In this document: positions 44,058-51,665 of the stretch, in pieces
Layout of the letters: the number at the start of each line of letters is the position of its first letter
How positions within the stretch are numbered: position 1 is the first letter of the stretch
From: Pseudoalteromonas sp. OOF1S-7
GTDB taxonomy: Bacteria; Pseudomonadota; Gammaproteobacteria; Enterobacterales; Alteromonadaceae
DNA: 64,000 bases
Direction: 5' to 3'
Assembly (NCBI RefSeq): GCF_022347765.1
Contig: NZ_JAKRFZ010000011.1
Location: forward strand, 100,006 to 164,005
The notes under the pieces: generated by a model
Database searches by the model: none
Told to the model about the DNA's origin: nothing
The model's input: the letters and a program-made list of their open reading frames with translations, nothing else
Program-made: the position numbers and the translations under genes

Positions 44058-44837
44058 ATGAAACTATTCAGACTCACCCTGCCCGCAGCCTGCCTGATAC
44101 TGGCTGCCTGTGGCAGCGACAACGACGACAATATGCCAATCACCATGCCCGATGATGATATGAGCATGGTCGATGACCCGGCTCCTGCTGATCCAGATCC
44201 TGCGGACCCGGACCCAACTGATCCAACAGACCCCACGCCAACCACAGTGGAGTTAATGATCACGGCAACTAACCTGACTTATGCTCAGCCGCTGTCTCCC
44301 ATTGGTGTTGCCCTGCATCAGGAGGGTCAGTTCTGGCAACTGGGCACCTCTGCAAGCGATGCATTAGAAGTATTGGCTGAAGGCGGCGACAACAGTGGTT
44401 TGCTCGCACTGGATGTGGTGCAAAGCCAGGCCTCTGCTGCGGCTCCTTTGGCACCGGGGCAAAAAACCGAGCTGACTCTGACCCATGACTCACTGGATGG
44501 ACAAAAGTTGTCTTTGATTTCCATGATGGTGAATACAAATGATGGCTTTACCGGTCTTAATGCTTTGGATGTGTCTGCAATGGCTGTAGGCCAGACGCTG
44601 ACGTATACGACACATGCCTATGACGCGGGCACAGAGGCCAATACTGAAGCCCAGGGTACCATACCAGGCCCGGCCGATGGTGGTACAGGATTTAGTGCCG
44701 AAAGAGAAGCGTTAAACAAGGTAGCCATGCACCCGGGGGTGGTAGGAATGGATGACGGACTGACAACGTCGGTTCTGATGAGTAGTCATAAATTCGACAA
44801 CCCGCTGATGACAGTTACCATAACCAGAACCAAGTAG
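44058..44837 (+). CDS. Spondin-domain lipoprotein
   Basis: 259 residues from the ATG at 44058. Lipobox LAAC near residue 15 (LPAACLILAACGSDNDD), then an acidic Asp/Pro linker with tandem DPADPDPTDPTDP-like units, then the spondin domain (ATNLTYAQPLSPIGVALHQE; NDGFTGLNALDVSAMAVG; HAYDAGTEANTEAQGTIPG). The linker probably spans the envelope to display the domain at the surface. It is co-transcribed with the secreted paralogue and followed by two hairpins and a two-component system. Confidence 0.85.
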   Translation: MKLFRLTLPAACLILAACGSDNDDNMPITMPDDDMSMVDDPAPADPDPADPDPTDPTDPTPTTVELMITATNLTYAQPLSPIGVALHQEGQFWQLGTSASDALEVLAEGGDNSGLLALDVVQSQASAAAPLAPGQKTELTLTHDSLDGQKLSLISMMVNTNDGFTGLNALDVSAMAVGQTLTYTTHAYDAGTEANTEAQGTIPGPADGGTGFSAEREALNKVAMHPGVVGMDDGLTTSVLMSSHKFDNPLMTVTITRTK

Positions 44838-44847
44838 TCTCCGAGCC

Positions 44848-44899
44848 GCTCCGTGACCGTTGTGGTTACGGAGCGCAGACAGCCGGTAACCCTTACCGG
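44848..44899 (+). other. Two hairpins between spondin operon and two-component system
   Basis: GCTCCGT/ACGGAGC (44848-44854, 44868-44874), extendable by ACC/GGT, could terminate the spondin message. CCGGTAA-CCC-TTACCGG (44883-44899) lies right before the response regulator's ribosome site and could be an operator or translation-control hairpin. Confidence 0.5.
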
Positions 44900-44913
44900 T
44901 GTGGAGACCTGCC

Positions 44914-45639
44914 ATGCAGCAAAAAGTGCTTATCGTTGAAGACGATGCCGATATTGCCGATCTGCTACGCGTTCATCTGAACGAGTTAGATCTCGACGTT
45001 GATCACCTTGCCAGTGGAGACAAGGTTATGCCACAACTGACCCACCAGCATTATACCATTGTGATACTCGATATCATGCTGCCTGAAGTCGACGGCCTGA
45101 CACTGTGCCGGGAGATCAAAACCCGTTACCCCAAAATCAGTGTGATCATGATGACATCAAAAAGCAGTGAAATGGACCGCATAATAGGCCTCGAAATGGG
45201 CGCCGACGACTACATCTGTAAACCGTTTAGTTACAGAGAGTTTCAGGCCAGAGTCAAAGCTCAGCTAAGACACATCAAACTGCTGCACGAACCACAACCA
45301 CAAACAGCAACAACATCCAGCCCGGTAGTAATTGGGCAGCTGCAAATTGATCCACACTTTCATGAACTGACACTCAAACAAACGCCAGTGGACCTCACTG
45401 CCACAGAATTTGATCTAGTGCTGTTTTTTGCCCGTCATCCCAACCAGGTATTTTCCAGAGCGCAGTTATTGGAGTCAGTCTGGGGTTATGATCATCTTGG
45501 CTATGAGCACACTGTTAACTCTCATATCAATCGCATTCGTAACAAATTTGAGCAGATCACCGAGCATACCATCATAGAAACCGTGTGGGGCGTGGGTTAC
45601 AAACTGAATGCAAAACCACTACAGCAGGAAATGCAATGA
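44914..45639 (+). CDS. OmpR-family response regulator
   Basis: 241 residues from the ATG at 44914. Receiver domain: VLIVEDDADIADLLR with the acidic pair, VILDIMLPEVDGL with the phosphorylated Asp (about residue 53), MTSKSSEMDRIIGLEMGADD with conserved Thr/Ser, and KPFSYREF with Lys. C-terminal winged helix: LTATEFDLVLFFARHPNQVF, then SHINRIRNKFE. It overlaps the kinase gene by 4 bp. The target genes are unknown; the spondin pair just upstream is a candidate by proximity. Confidence 0.93.
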   Translation: MQQKVLIVEDDADIADLLRVHLNELDLDVDHLASGDKVMPQLTHQHYTIVILDIMLPEVDGLTLCREIKTRYPKISVIMMTSKSSEMDRIIGLEMGADDYICKPFSYREFQARVKAQLRHIKLLHEPQPQTATTSSPVVIGQLQIDPHFHELTLKQTPVDLTATEFDLVLFFARHPNQVFSRAQLLESVWGYDHLGYEHTVNSHINRIRNKFEQITEHTIIETVWGVGYKLNAKPLQQEMQ

Positions 45640-47102
45640 CCCTGTCTCTTTATCATCGCCTGGCGCTAACGATCACGGCCATGTTTATGCTTATCGTTTC
45701 GGTATTTGTCTGGTGGACGCAAAATCTCTCTTCGGTGTCTCGTGCCCAGGCAGAGCAGCAACTACATATTGGCCTGGCGGAACACCTTGCTCAGGATAAC
45801 CCACTGTTACAACAAGGCGTTTATGATTATAAGGCACTGGAAAACCTGTTTCATACCTTGATGGTTCTGGGCCCGGCGTTTGAGTTCTATTTTGTTGACC
45901 CCGGCGGCAAGTTGCTGACCTACTCAGCCAAACCCGGCGAAGTAAAGCGTGAATCAATTGACCTGGGCCCACTGGTACAGCTGATTAAATCGCCCGCCAG
46001 GCTGCCGATTTATGGAGACGATCCTCGCTCGCCTGACGGCAAAAAAATATTCTCTGTTGCACCGGTGTACAATGAACAAAAGTTACAGGGATATCTCTAT
46101 ATCATTATTGGTTCGTCGATTTATGACTCAATTGTGGCACAACTGAGCAGCTCTGATCAGCTGGTTAAACAGGCCCTGTGGCTGGGCGTATTCCTGCTTC
46201 TGCTGTTTATTACCTTACTGCTGCTATTCCGCTTTATGACTCAGCCGCTAAAACGTTTGAACCAGTATATTCGCAACGTTGAAAACCACAAATTTGATAT
46301 TAAACAGGTACCACTGCTGAGCTGGCAGCAACAGGACAATGAGATCCATCAACTGGGCAACGCCATCAACGCTATGCTGCAAACCATTAATCAACAAATG
46401 TCACAACTGACGGCGGTCGATGAACAACGCCGTCAGTTATTAGCGCACCTGTCACATGACTTGCGCACCCCTTTAGCCTCTTTACAGGGTTATCTGGAGC
46501 TGGTTGAGCGCCATTGCGACACATCGGGCGATATGCAGCGCTATATGGACATTGCATTGAAGAACTGTACACAATTGAAGAACCTGATTGACCAGATCTT
46601 TGAGTTGGCCCACCTTGAGTCCGGGCATACTCAGGTGCACTTTGAGATCTTCAATATAGGTGAGCTCATTTACGATGTACTCGCCAAATTTGCACTCCGG
46701 GCAAAACAGGCTGGGATCACATTATGCGTGACACCTACCGAATGCGACTTTGTGGTCTATTCAGATATCGCCAAGCTGGAGAGAGTGCTGAGTAACCTGC
46801 TGGAAAACGCACTGCGCCACACCCCGACCGATGGCACCATTACCATTGTCGTCTCACCCAAAGAAGGCGGCTTCGACATTGCGGTGCGGGATACCGGAGT
46901 CGGGATCAGCCAAAAAGAACTGCCGTATATCTTTGAGGCACGTTATCAGGCAAGTAACAGTCAGGGCTGCAAGAAAACCCATGCCGGACTCGGGTTGGCG
47001 ATCACCGCAAGACTTTTACAACTCCTGAAATCTGACATTAAGGTCAACAGTCGCCTTGGTGAAGGCAGCGAGTTTATCTTTGCGGTGCGTGGCGCCGAGT
47101 AA
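45636..47102 (+). CDS. Sensor histidine kinase
   Basis: 488 residues from the ATG at 45636. Membrane segment 1 at about residues 12-30, a periplasmic sensor of about 150 residues, membrane segment 2 near 185-205 (LWLGVFLLLLFITLLLLFRF), HAMP linker, dimerisation domain with LLAHLSHDLRTPLASLQGYL (phospho-His about residue 274) and ATPase domain with LSNLLENALRHTP (N box), DTGVGISQKELPYIF (G1) and HAGLGLAI (G2). It pairs with the response regulator encoded upstream. Its last third was duplicated in tandem at 47154. Confidence 0.93.
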   Translation: MTLSLYHRLALTITAMFMLIVSVFVWWTQNLSSVSRAQAEQQLHIGLAEHLAQDNPLLQQGVYDYKALENLFHTLMVLGPAFEFYFVDPGGKLLTYSAKPGEVKRESIDLGPLVQLIKSPARLPIYGDDPRSPDGKKIFSVAPVYNEQKLQGYLYIIIGSSIYDSIVAQLSSSDQLVKQALWLGVFLLLLFITLLLLFRFMTQPLKRLNQYIRNVENHKFDIKQVPLLSWQQQDNEIHQLGNAINAMLQTINQQMSQLTAVDEQRRQLLAHLSHDLRTPLASLQGYLELVERHCDTSGDMQRYMDIALKNCTQLKNLIDQIFELAHLESGHTQVHFEIFNIGELIYDVLAKFALRAKQAGITLCVTPTECDFVVYSDIAKLERVLSNLLENALRHTPTDGTITIVVSPKEGGFDIAVRDTGVGISQKELPYIFEARYQASNSQGCKKTHAGLGLAITARLLQLLKSDIKVNSRLGEGSEFIFAVRGAE

Positions 47103-47529
47103 GGAGTGACTTACGGTTTCTGGCAATAACGAAGGTGGGTGTCCTGCGAAATCGGAGAGAGTGCTGAGTAACTTGCTGGAAAACGCACTGCGCCACACCC
47201 CGACCGATGGCACCATTACCATTGTCGTCTCACCCAAAGAAGGCGGCTTCGACATTGCGGTGCGGGATACCGGAGTCGGGATCAGCCAAAAAGAACTGCC
47301 GTATATCTTTGAGGCACGTTATCAGGCAAGTAACAGTCAGGGCTGCAAGAAAACCCATGCCGGACTCGGGTTGGCGATCACCGCAAGACTTTTACAACTC
47401 CTGAAATCTGACATTAAGGTCAACAGTCGCCTTGGTGAAGGCAGCGAGTTTATCTTTGCGGTGCGTGGCGCCGAGTAAGGAGTGACTTACGGTTTCTGGC
47501 AATAACGAAGGTGGGTGTCCTGCGAAATC
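46778..47529 (+). repeat. Tandem duplication of a 376-bp segment
   Basis: 46778-47153 and 47154-47529 are nearly identical; I see a single base difference (AACCTGCTGG versus AACTTGCTGG near the left end). The unit covers the ATPase-domain part of the kinase, its stop codon and 50 bp beyond, ending in GGGTGTCCTGCGAAATC. The near identity shows a very recent event. The right edge coincides with the stop codon of the convergent gene at 47528. Confidence 0.95.
47154..47478 (+). pseudogene. Duplicated 3' fragment of the histidine kinase
   Basis: Second copy of the kinase C-terminus (about 106 codons: LSNLLENALRHTPTDGTITI up to FAVRGAE). It holds the ATPase domain from the N box on, but has no dimerisation domain. 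The in-frame GTG at 47161 lies only a few bases after GGAGAG, so a stray ATPase-domain fragment could be translated, but this is most simply a non-functional by-product. Confidence 0.85.
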
Positions 47530-47926
47530 AGCTCTCGTTTGTGATGCGCCTTGACGGCTTATGAAAAAGTTGCAGCACCGCGAATGCGGCAACAAGCCCA
47601 GCAACCAAAACTGTGGCGACAATCCCTTCTGTTGTTGTGATCCAGACCTGTGTAAACACAAGTGACATGGATGCAAAAACCCATAAAAAATCGCCGGCGG
47701 AAAAATAGTAAACCAGGTAGTTTGACGACGGCTTGAGAGCGGATGCCCATAACAGGTGTAGACCGTTCAAAATAAGCAATATGCCTAAACCAAGTACGGC
47801 CAGCGATGGCGGTGGCGTGTCTCCGCCCAGAAAAGTGGCTGTCAGCTCCGGGCCAACAACAAATACAAGGCCGAACATCAAACAGCTGATAGCATTAGCT
47901 CGCATTACTTTATTGAGGGTTAACAT
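47528..47926 (-). CDS. Small four-helix membrane protein
   Basis: 132 residues with four hydrophobic segments (CLMFGLVFVVGPELTATFLG; LGLGILLILNGLHLLWASAL; ASMSLVFTQVW; ATVLVAGLVAAFAVLQLF). Family not recognised. It is divergent from the MarR-type gene, with which it shares a short control region containing an inverted repeat, so it is probably the target of that regulator. Confidence 0.65.
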   Translation of the reverse strand: MLTLNKVMRANAISCLMFGLVFVVGPELTATFLGGDTPPPSLAVLGLGILLILNGLHLLWASALKPSSNYLVYYFSAGDFLWVFASMSLVFTQVWITTTEGIVATVLVAGLVAAFAVLQLFHKPSRRITNES

Positions 47927-47950
47927 AGCAATGACTCATATGTATACTTG

Positions 47951-47988
47951 GTTGACATAGGTTATGCGTAGAATGTTTATATGTCAAC
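47951..47988. promoter_or_regulatory. Inverted repeat, probable operator of the MarR-type regulator
   Basis: GTTGACATA (47951-47959) and TATGTCAAC (47980-47988), perfect 9-bp arms, between the divergent membrane protein and MarR genes. The distance of 20 bp between arms also allows two dimers, or overlapping promoters with TTGACA as a -35. Confidence 0.55.
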
Positions 47989-48013
47989 TCGGTTTACAAA
48001 AAAAGGGATTCCC

Positions 48014-48454
48014 ATGGTGGAGTCTCAGTCTTTACAGCTCATGCAGCGTGCATCACAACTCAATGATGTGATGACACACCACATTTCTCAGCGGCTCATT
48101 GCAAAAGGACACACTTCACTCACTCCGTCTTTGCTGTCTTTTTTGAGCACGCTTGAATGTGGCGTGAACTTCGGTTCAGACATTGCCAGAAAACTGGGGG
48201 TTACAAGACAAATGGTGGCTAAGACAGTCAAAGAGCTGTGTCGGTTAGGGTACCTGGAACAAGTACAGGGAACAGGACGACAAAAAGAAATCCTATTTAC
48301 TGAGCGTGGTGAACAACTGATGTCAGAAGCAAGGGCATTGCTATCTGAATTAGATAATGTGCTATTAAACTCTGCGCATGGTGAAAAAATTAGCCAATTA
48401 ATCAATGCACTGAGCCACATTTATCAGGTAGTAGAAAAGCAAACACATTCCTGA
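48014..48454 (+). CDS. MarR-family transcriptional regulator
   Basis: 146 residues from the ATG at 48014, which has AAGGGA upstream; the ATG at 47981 lies within the inverted repeat and is less likely. Winged helix: SDIARKLGVTRQMVAKTVKE, then LCRLGYLEQVQGTGRQKEIL followed by FTERGEQLM. It probably represses itself and the divergent membrane protein gene; the inducer is unknown. Confidence 0.85.
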   Translation: MVESQSLQLMQRASQLNDVMTHHISQRLIAKGHTSLTPSLLSFLSTLECGVNFGSDIARKLGVTRQMVAKTVKELCRLGYLEQVQGTGRQKEILFTERGEQLMSEARALLSELDNVLLNSAHGEKISQLINALSHIYQVVEKQTHS

Positions 48455-48463
48455 CCAACACAG

Positions 48464-48560
48464 TTTTTGTATTGGGTGTCTTTCGAATTTTGTCTCTTTC
48501 GAATTTTGTATTGGGTGTCTTTCGAAAATTTTTGGGTGTCTTTCAAAAATTTGTATTTCG
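48464..48560 (+). repeat. Cluster of three GGGTGTC repeat units
   Basis: TTGGGTGTCTTTCGAA occurs twice (about 48472 and 48510) and TTGGGTGTCTTTCAAA once (about 48532), separated by A/T-rich ATTTTG-type spacers. The same word with the same flanks appears scattered elsewhere between 47 and 64 kb (see the REP-like sites). Confidence 0.7.
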
Positions 48561-48663
48561 AAAATTTCCCGACGGTTGACTTACTTGGCACTCAACCTGA
48601 ACATCACTCTCACCTTGGAAGTGATAAAAATAATAATGAACCGCACAATGTAAGGAATCCGCT

Positions 48664-49179
48664 ATGATAAAAACGGTAGAAACCGACAGGTTGATTTTAA
48701 GGCCTTTTGAATTAACAGATGCCCCCGATATGTACTTGCTCGGCTCAATGCCCCAAATCATTCAATATGTCGGTAACACACCTTTTAAACACCTTGCTGA
48801 CGCTGAAAACTATTTAGAAACCCACCCTCTTAATGACTACCAGGAAACCGGATTTGGCAGACTGGCGTGTATTGACAAAAAATCTAAACAGCTCATTGGT
48901 TTTTGCGGTTTAAAATATATGGAAGAGATCGATGAAATTGAAATTGGATACCGATTTTTACCCGCGTTTTGGGGCAAAGGACTGGCAACCGAAGCTGTAA
49001 AAGCCGTCTTAACCTGGGCACTGGAAGAGAAACAATGTGCTCGTTTAGTGGGGTGCATTCACCCTGAAAACGAAGCCTCCAAAAAAGTGCTGTCAAAATT
49101 TGGGTTTAAAAAGGAAAAATCCGTCAATGTGGCGTTTATTCCCGACGTGCCCGTCGACCTGTTTGTTTATGAAGCCTGA
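48664..49179 (+). CDS. GNAT-family N-acetyltransferase (RimJ/RimL-like)
   Basis: 171 residues. ETDRLILRPFELTDAPDMYL at the start, EIEIGYRFLPAFWGKGLATE with the acetyl-CoA-binding loop (about residues 95-112), and ENEASKKVLSKFGFKKE are the classic features of RimJ/RimL-type acetyltransferases, which acetylate protein N-termini or small amines. Substrate unknown. Upstream lies the GGGTGTC repeat cluster. Confidence 0.9.
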   Translation: MIKTVETDRLILRPFELTDAPDMYLLGSMPQIIQYVGNTPFKHLADAENYLETHPLNDYQETGFGRLACIDKKSKQLIGFCGLKYMEEIDEIEIGYRFLPAFWGKGLATEAVKAVLTWALEEKQCARLVGCIHPENEASKKVLSKFGFKKEKSVNVAFIPDVPVDLFVYEA

Positions 49180-49275
49180 AATGAGATAAATTTCGCTGTA
49201 AAAATTCGATTGGCCAGATACATATCCACCCGGCCACAGTTAATCAAACAACAGCTGACTACAATATCGCTGTTC

Positions 49276-49317
49276 CAAAAAGCGCAGCCATATATCTTTG
49301 GGGCACGCTACAAGGGC
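49276..49317 (+). pseudogene. Relic of a histidine kinase ATPase domain
   Basis: About 41 bp match the kinase at 46911-46951 (CCAAAAAG...TATATCTTTG.GGCACG), with roughly nine differences. This corresponds to the stretch KELPYIFEARYQ before the G2 box. It has no open frame of useful length and is more diverged than the 47154 copy, so it is an older relic. Confidence 0.5.
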
Positions 49318-49340
49318 GCTTATTTGCCTTTTTAATTGAG

Positions 49341-49370
49341 GAACACTGAGTGATTACTCACTCAGTGTTC
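49341..49370 (-). terminator. Hairpin overlapping the end of the anti-sigma-like gene
   Basis: GAACACTGAGTGA (49341-49353) and TCACTCAGTGTTC (49358-49370): 13-bp perfect stem with a 4-base loop including part of the stop codon of the gene ending at 49354. Only a weak T/A-rich tail follows on the minus strand. Confidence 0.65.
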
Positions 49371-49899
49371 TCATAACCTTCTGTACCCGGCGTTTTTTCA
49401 TCTTAAACACAGGTAACAGGGCAGCCACTGCCAGCAAGCCTAACAGACTCTTAGCCGCCAGTGTTGAACTCATTATGTACTGAATCAGGATAAAAAGCAC
49501 GAGCGCCAGCGCAAACAGCAAGGTGGCTTTTATGCTTAGATCCCAGCGCCAGATCTCCTGCCTGAGCAGCTGCTGATGCATTTCCAGTGCCTGTGAGAGC
49601 TGCTGACTTTTTAAGATACTTAAACTGGCCATGCGGCTTTGATTCACCAGTACATAGAGGCTTGCGCCCCACACACAGCCAAAACCAAGCCAAAGTTGTG
49701 TAACGAAAGGTGTGCTCTCCAGTAATGCCTGTACAAACCAAACGCTCACCAACAGCATGATCAATGTTTCGAAGGCAATACTCAAAAATAGCCGAAGCCG
49801 TTGCTTTTTATGGCGCTGGATGCACTTTTCCAGTGCCGGTGGTGGTGTTGGTGCCGACTGCCACAGCTGCGCCAAATCTGACAAATCCTGATTATCCAT
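49354..49899 (-). CDS. Membrane protein, probable anti-sigma partner
   Basis: 181 residues. Cytosolic N-terminus of about 40 residues (DLAQLWQSAPTPPPALEKCI), then four hydrophobic segments (LSIAFETLIMLLVSVWFVQA; LWLGFGCVWGASLYVL; ATLLFALALVLFILIQYI; LLGLLAVAALLPVF) and a basic tail. Start and the sigma stop overlap at 49899. A membrane protein encoded directly after an ECF sigma factor is usually its anti-sigma factor; no zinc-binding ZAS motif is visible, so this remains an inference. Confidence 0.65.
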   Translation of the reverse strand: MDNQDLSDLAQLWQSAPTPPPALEKCIQRHKKQRLRLFLSIAFETLIMLLVSVWFVQALLESTPFVTQLWLGFGCVWGASLYVLVNQSRMASLSILKSQQLSQALEMHQQLLRQEIWRWDLSIKATLLFALALVLFILIQYIMSSTLAAKSLLGLLAVAALLPVFKMKKRRVQKVMRTLSE

Positions 49900-50402
49900 T
49901 AGGCATTCTCCTTTAATTGCTCGGTGAGTAGCGTCTTGGCACGGTGCAGCCGGACCCCGACGTTTGCTTCGCTAATTCCCAATACATCGCTGGCCTCGGC
50001 TGTATCCACACCTTCAAGTTTGAGCAACATCACCTGTCTGAGGCTTAACGGCAACTGATGAATGGCTTTCTCCAGGCGATATTGTTTTTGTTGTTGCTGC
50101 ATATTTGCCTCTGGTGAATCCGTGCTGTGTGCATGTTCATCAGCCAGCTCATCTTCATTGTGTTTGCTGGACTTACGAATATGATCAACCGCTACGTTGT
50201 GGATCACCCGATACACGTAAGTGTTCAACTTACATTGCCCGGCAAAGTTGCCCAATGCCCGCCATAACGCAAATGCCATATCCTGTGTCAGCTCTTCACG
50301 CTGAGGTGGCCGGTTTTCGTACCCCTTTGCTGCACGACTGATCTGTGGCCAGTAAGTCTCGACGATGGCCGATCTGTCCAGTTCCCTGCCCTGTTCATTC
50401 AA
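49899..50402 (-). CDS. ECF-type RNA polymerase sigma factor
   Basis: 167 residues. Region 2: LTQDMAFALWRALGNFAGQC, then LNTYVYRVIHNVAVDHIRKS; region 4: LEKAIHQLPLSLRQVMLLKL followed by EGVDTAEASDVLGISEANVG and VRLHRAKTLL. It directs RNA polymerase to a stress regulon, presumably controlled by the membrane protein encoded downstream. Confidence 0.9.
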   Translation of the reverse strand: MNEQGRELDRSAIVETYWPQISRAAKGYENRPPQREELTQDMAFALWRALGNFAGQCKLNTYVYRVIHNVAVDHIRKSSKHNEDELADEHAHSTDSPEANMQQQQKQYRLEKAIHQLPLSLRQVMLLKLEGVDTAEASDVLGISEANVGVRLHRAKTLLTEQLKENA

Positions 50403-50636
50403 TCCTGGTTGCTCCGTTGAGATGACTTTACTTGCATTAGTCGGTTAGCTTTACTGCATATTACAAATTTTTTGATCTTTGTTTATCTTAATCCACGCTG
50501 GGATTGGCATGTCCGCTCCAGAGAAGAGTAAACGATTAAATTTCGGAAACTTAAAAAATAAGTTTTTTGTAATCTCTGCTTAGCCAGACCGACTAAAGCT
50601 GATGAACCATTGTCAAACATTACCCGGGAGAGGCCG

Positions 50637-50855
50637 ATGCACACACTCAATAATAACCACCGTCAACATACCGCTATCGTGTGGCTGGTGGCCATACTCT
50701 GTCTGATCAATATGGCACTGATCCTGGCTTTCATCCCCTTTGTGATTTTCAAATTCAGCGCCACTTTACTGGCAGTCGGCGTCACAGAGCTGGCGATGAC
50801 GATGACCAGGCCATTACTCAAGTCACAACGCCAGCAGACTGGCCGGGTGGGGTGA
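50637..50855 (+). CDS. Small membrane protein, 72 aa
   Basis: 72 residues from the ATG at 50637, with GGGAGAGG upstream. Two hydrophobic segments (AIVWLVAILCLINMALILAF; FKFSATLLAVGVTELAMTMT) and a basic tail. It is divergent from the sigma factor gene and convergent with the LysE-type gene. Family not recognised. Confidence 0.5.
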   Translation: MHTLNNNHRQHTAIVWLVAILCLINMALILAFIPFVIFKFSATLLAVGVTELAMTMTRPLLKSQRQQTGRVG

Positions 50856-50869
50856 ATCAACAGGAAGCG

Positions 50870-51487
50870 CTAAGGTTGCTTACTAAACAACAGGTTAAGT
50901 CCGGATACAGCCAAAAATGTCGCACATGCCTGGTTAAAACGTTTTACCCTGCTCGGTTTACAAAACCATTGTCTGAGATATATGCCAAACAGAGCATAAA
51001 TGGCAATAGCGCATAGCTCCAGCATCAGAAACGTCGCTCCCAACGCAAAAAGTTGGGTACGGATTGGGCCAGAATTGTCCACAAACTGAGGAAGAAATGC
51101 GGTAAAAATCAGGATTGCTTTTGGGTTACCTGCCGCCAGCATAAACTCCTGCCTGGCGAGCCAAAGCAGGCTCTTGCCGGAACTTACCTCCGCCACCGGA
51201 CTGGATTCTGAACGCCAAAGCGCAACAGCAAGCCAAAGCAGATAAGCTGCCCCTGCCAGTTTAATAGCAAAAAACACAGTTTCGGACGCAAACAAAATAA
51301 CCGCCAGACCAGAAGCCACCAGCACAATCATCACTGAAAAGGCCGCTACCCGCCCAAGACCTGCAAACAATGCTGACCGAAACCCATAACAACGTGCATT
51401 ATTCAAGCTTAATAAGTTGTTTGGGCCGGGCGTCATATTGAGTGCGAAACATGCAGGAATAAACAATAGTAACTGCCAAAACGTCAT
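50870..51487 (-). CDS. LysE/RhtB-family amino acid exporter
   Basis: 205 residues from the ATG at 51487, preceded by AAGGAG. LLLFIPACFALNMTPGPNNL, then SLNNARCYGFRSALFAGLGR is the LysE/RhtB signature (MTPGPN). About six membrane segments; KSLLWLARQEFMLAAGNPKA holds the second conserved GNPK motif. It exports amino acids or derivatives such as homoserine lactone or threonine; the substrate is not predictable here. Confidence 0.92.
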   Translation of the reverse strand: MTFWQLLLFIPACFALNMTPGPNNLLSLNNARCYGFRSALFAGLGRVAAFSVMIVLVASGLAVILFASETVFFAIKLAGAAYLLWLAVALWRSESSPVAEVSSGKSLLWLARQEFMLAAGNPKAILIFTAFLPQFVDNSGPIRTQLFALGATFLMLELCAIAIYALFGIYLRQWFCKPSRVKRFNQACATFLAVSGLNLLFSKQP

Positions 51488-51665
51488 ATTTTCTCCTTGA
51501 TTGAACAAACACAGCATAGATTTTCTTTTAAAGCTGCCCTTTTGTCGACTGAGATCAATGAATTATGAAAAAAACACCACGGAAGCAAAATTAGTATTTG
51601 TTCCTGAAAGAAATTCATGTACCGTGCTCCGGCAACACTAAAACAATGCATTAAAGGAAATAATT

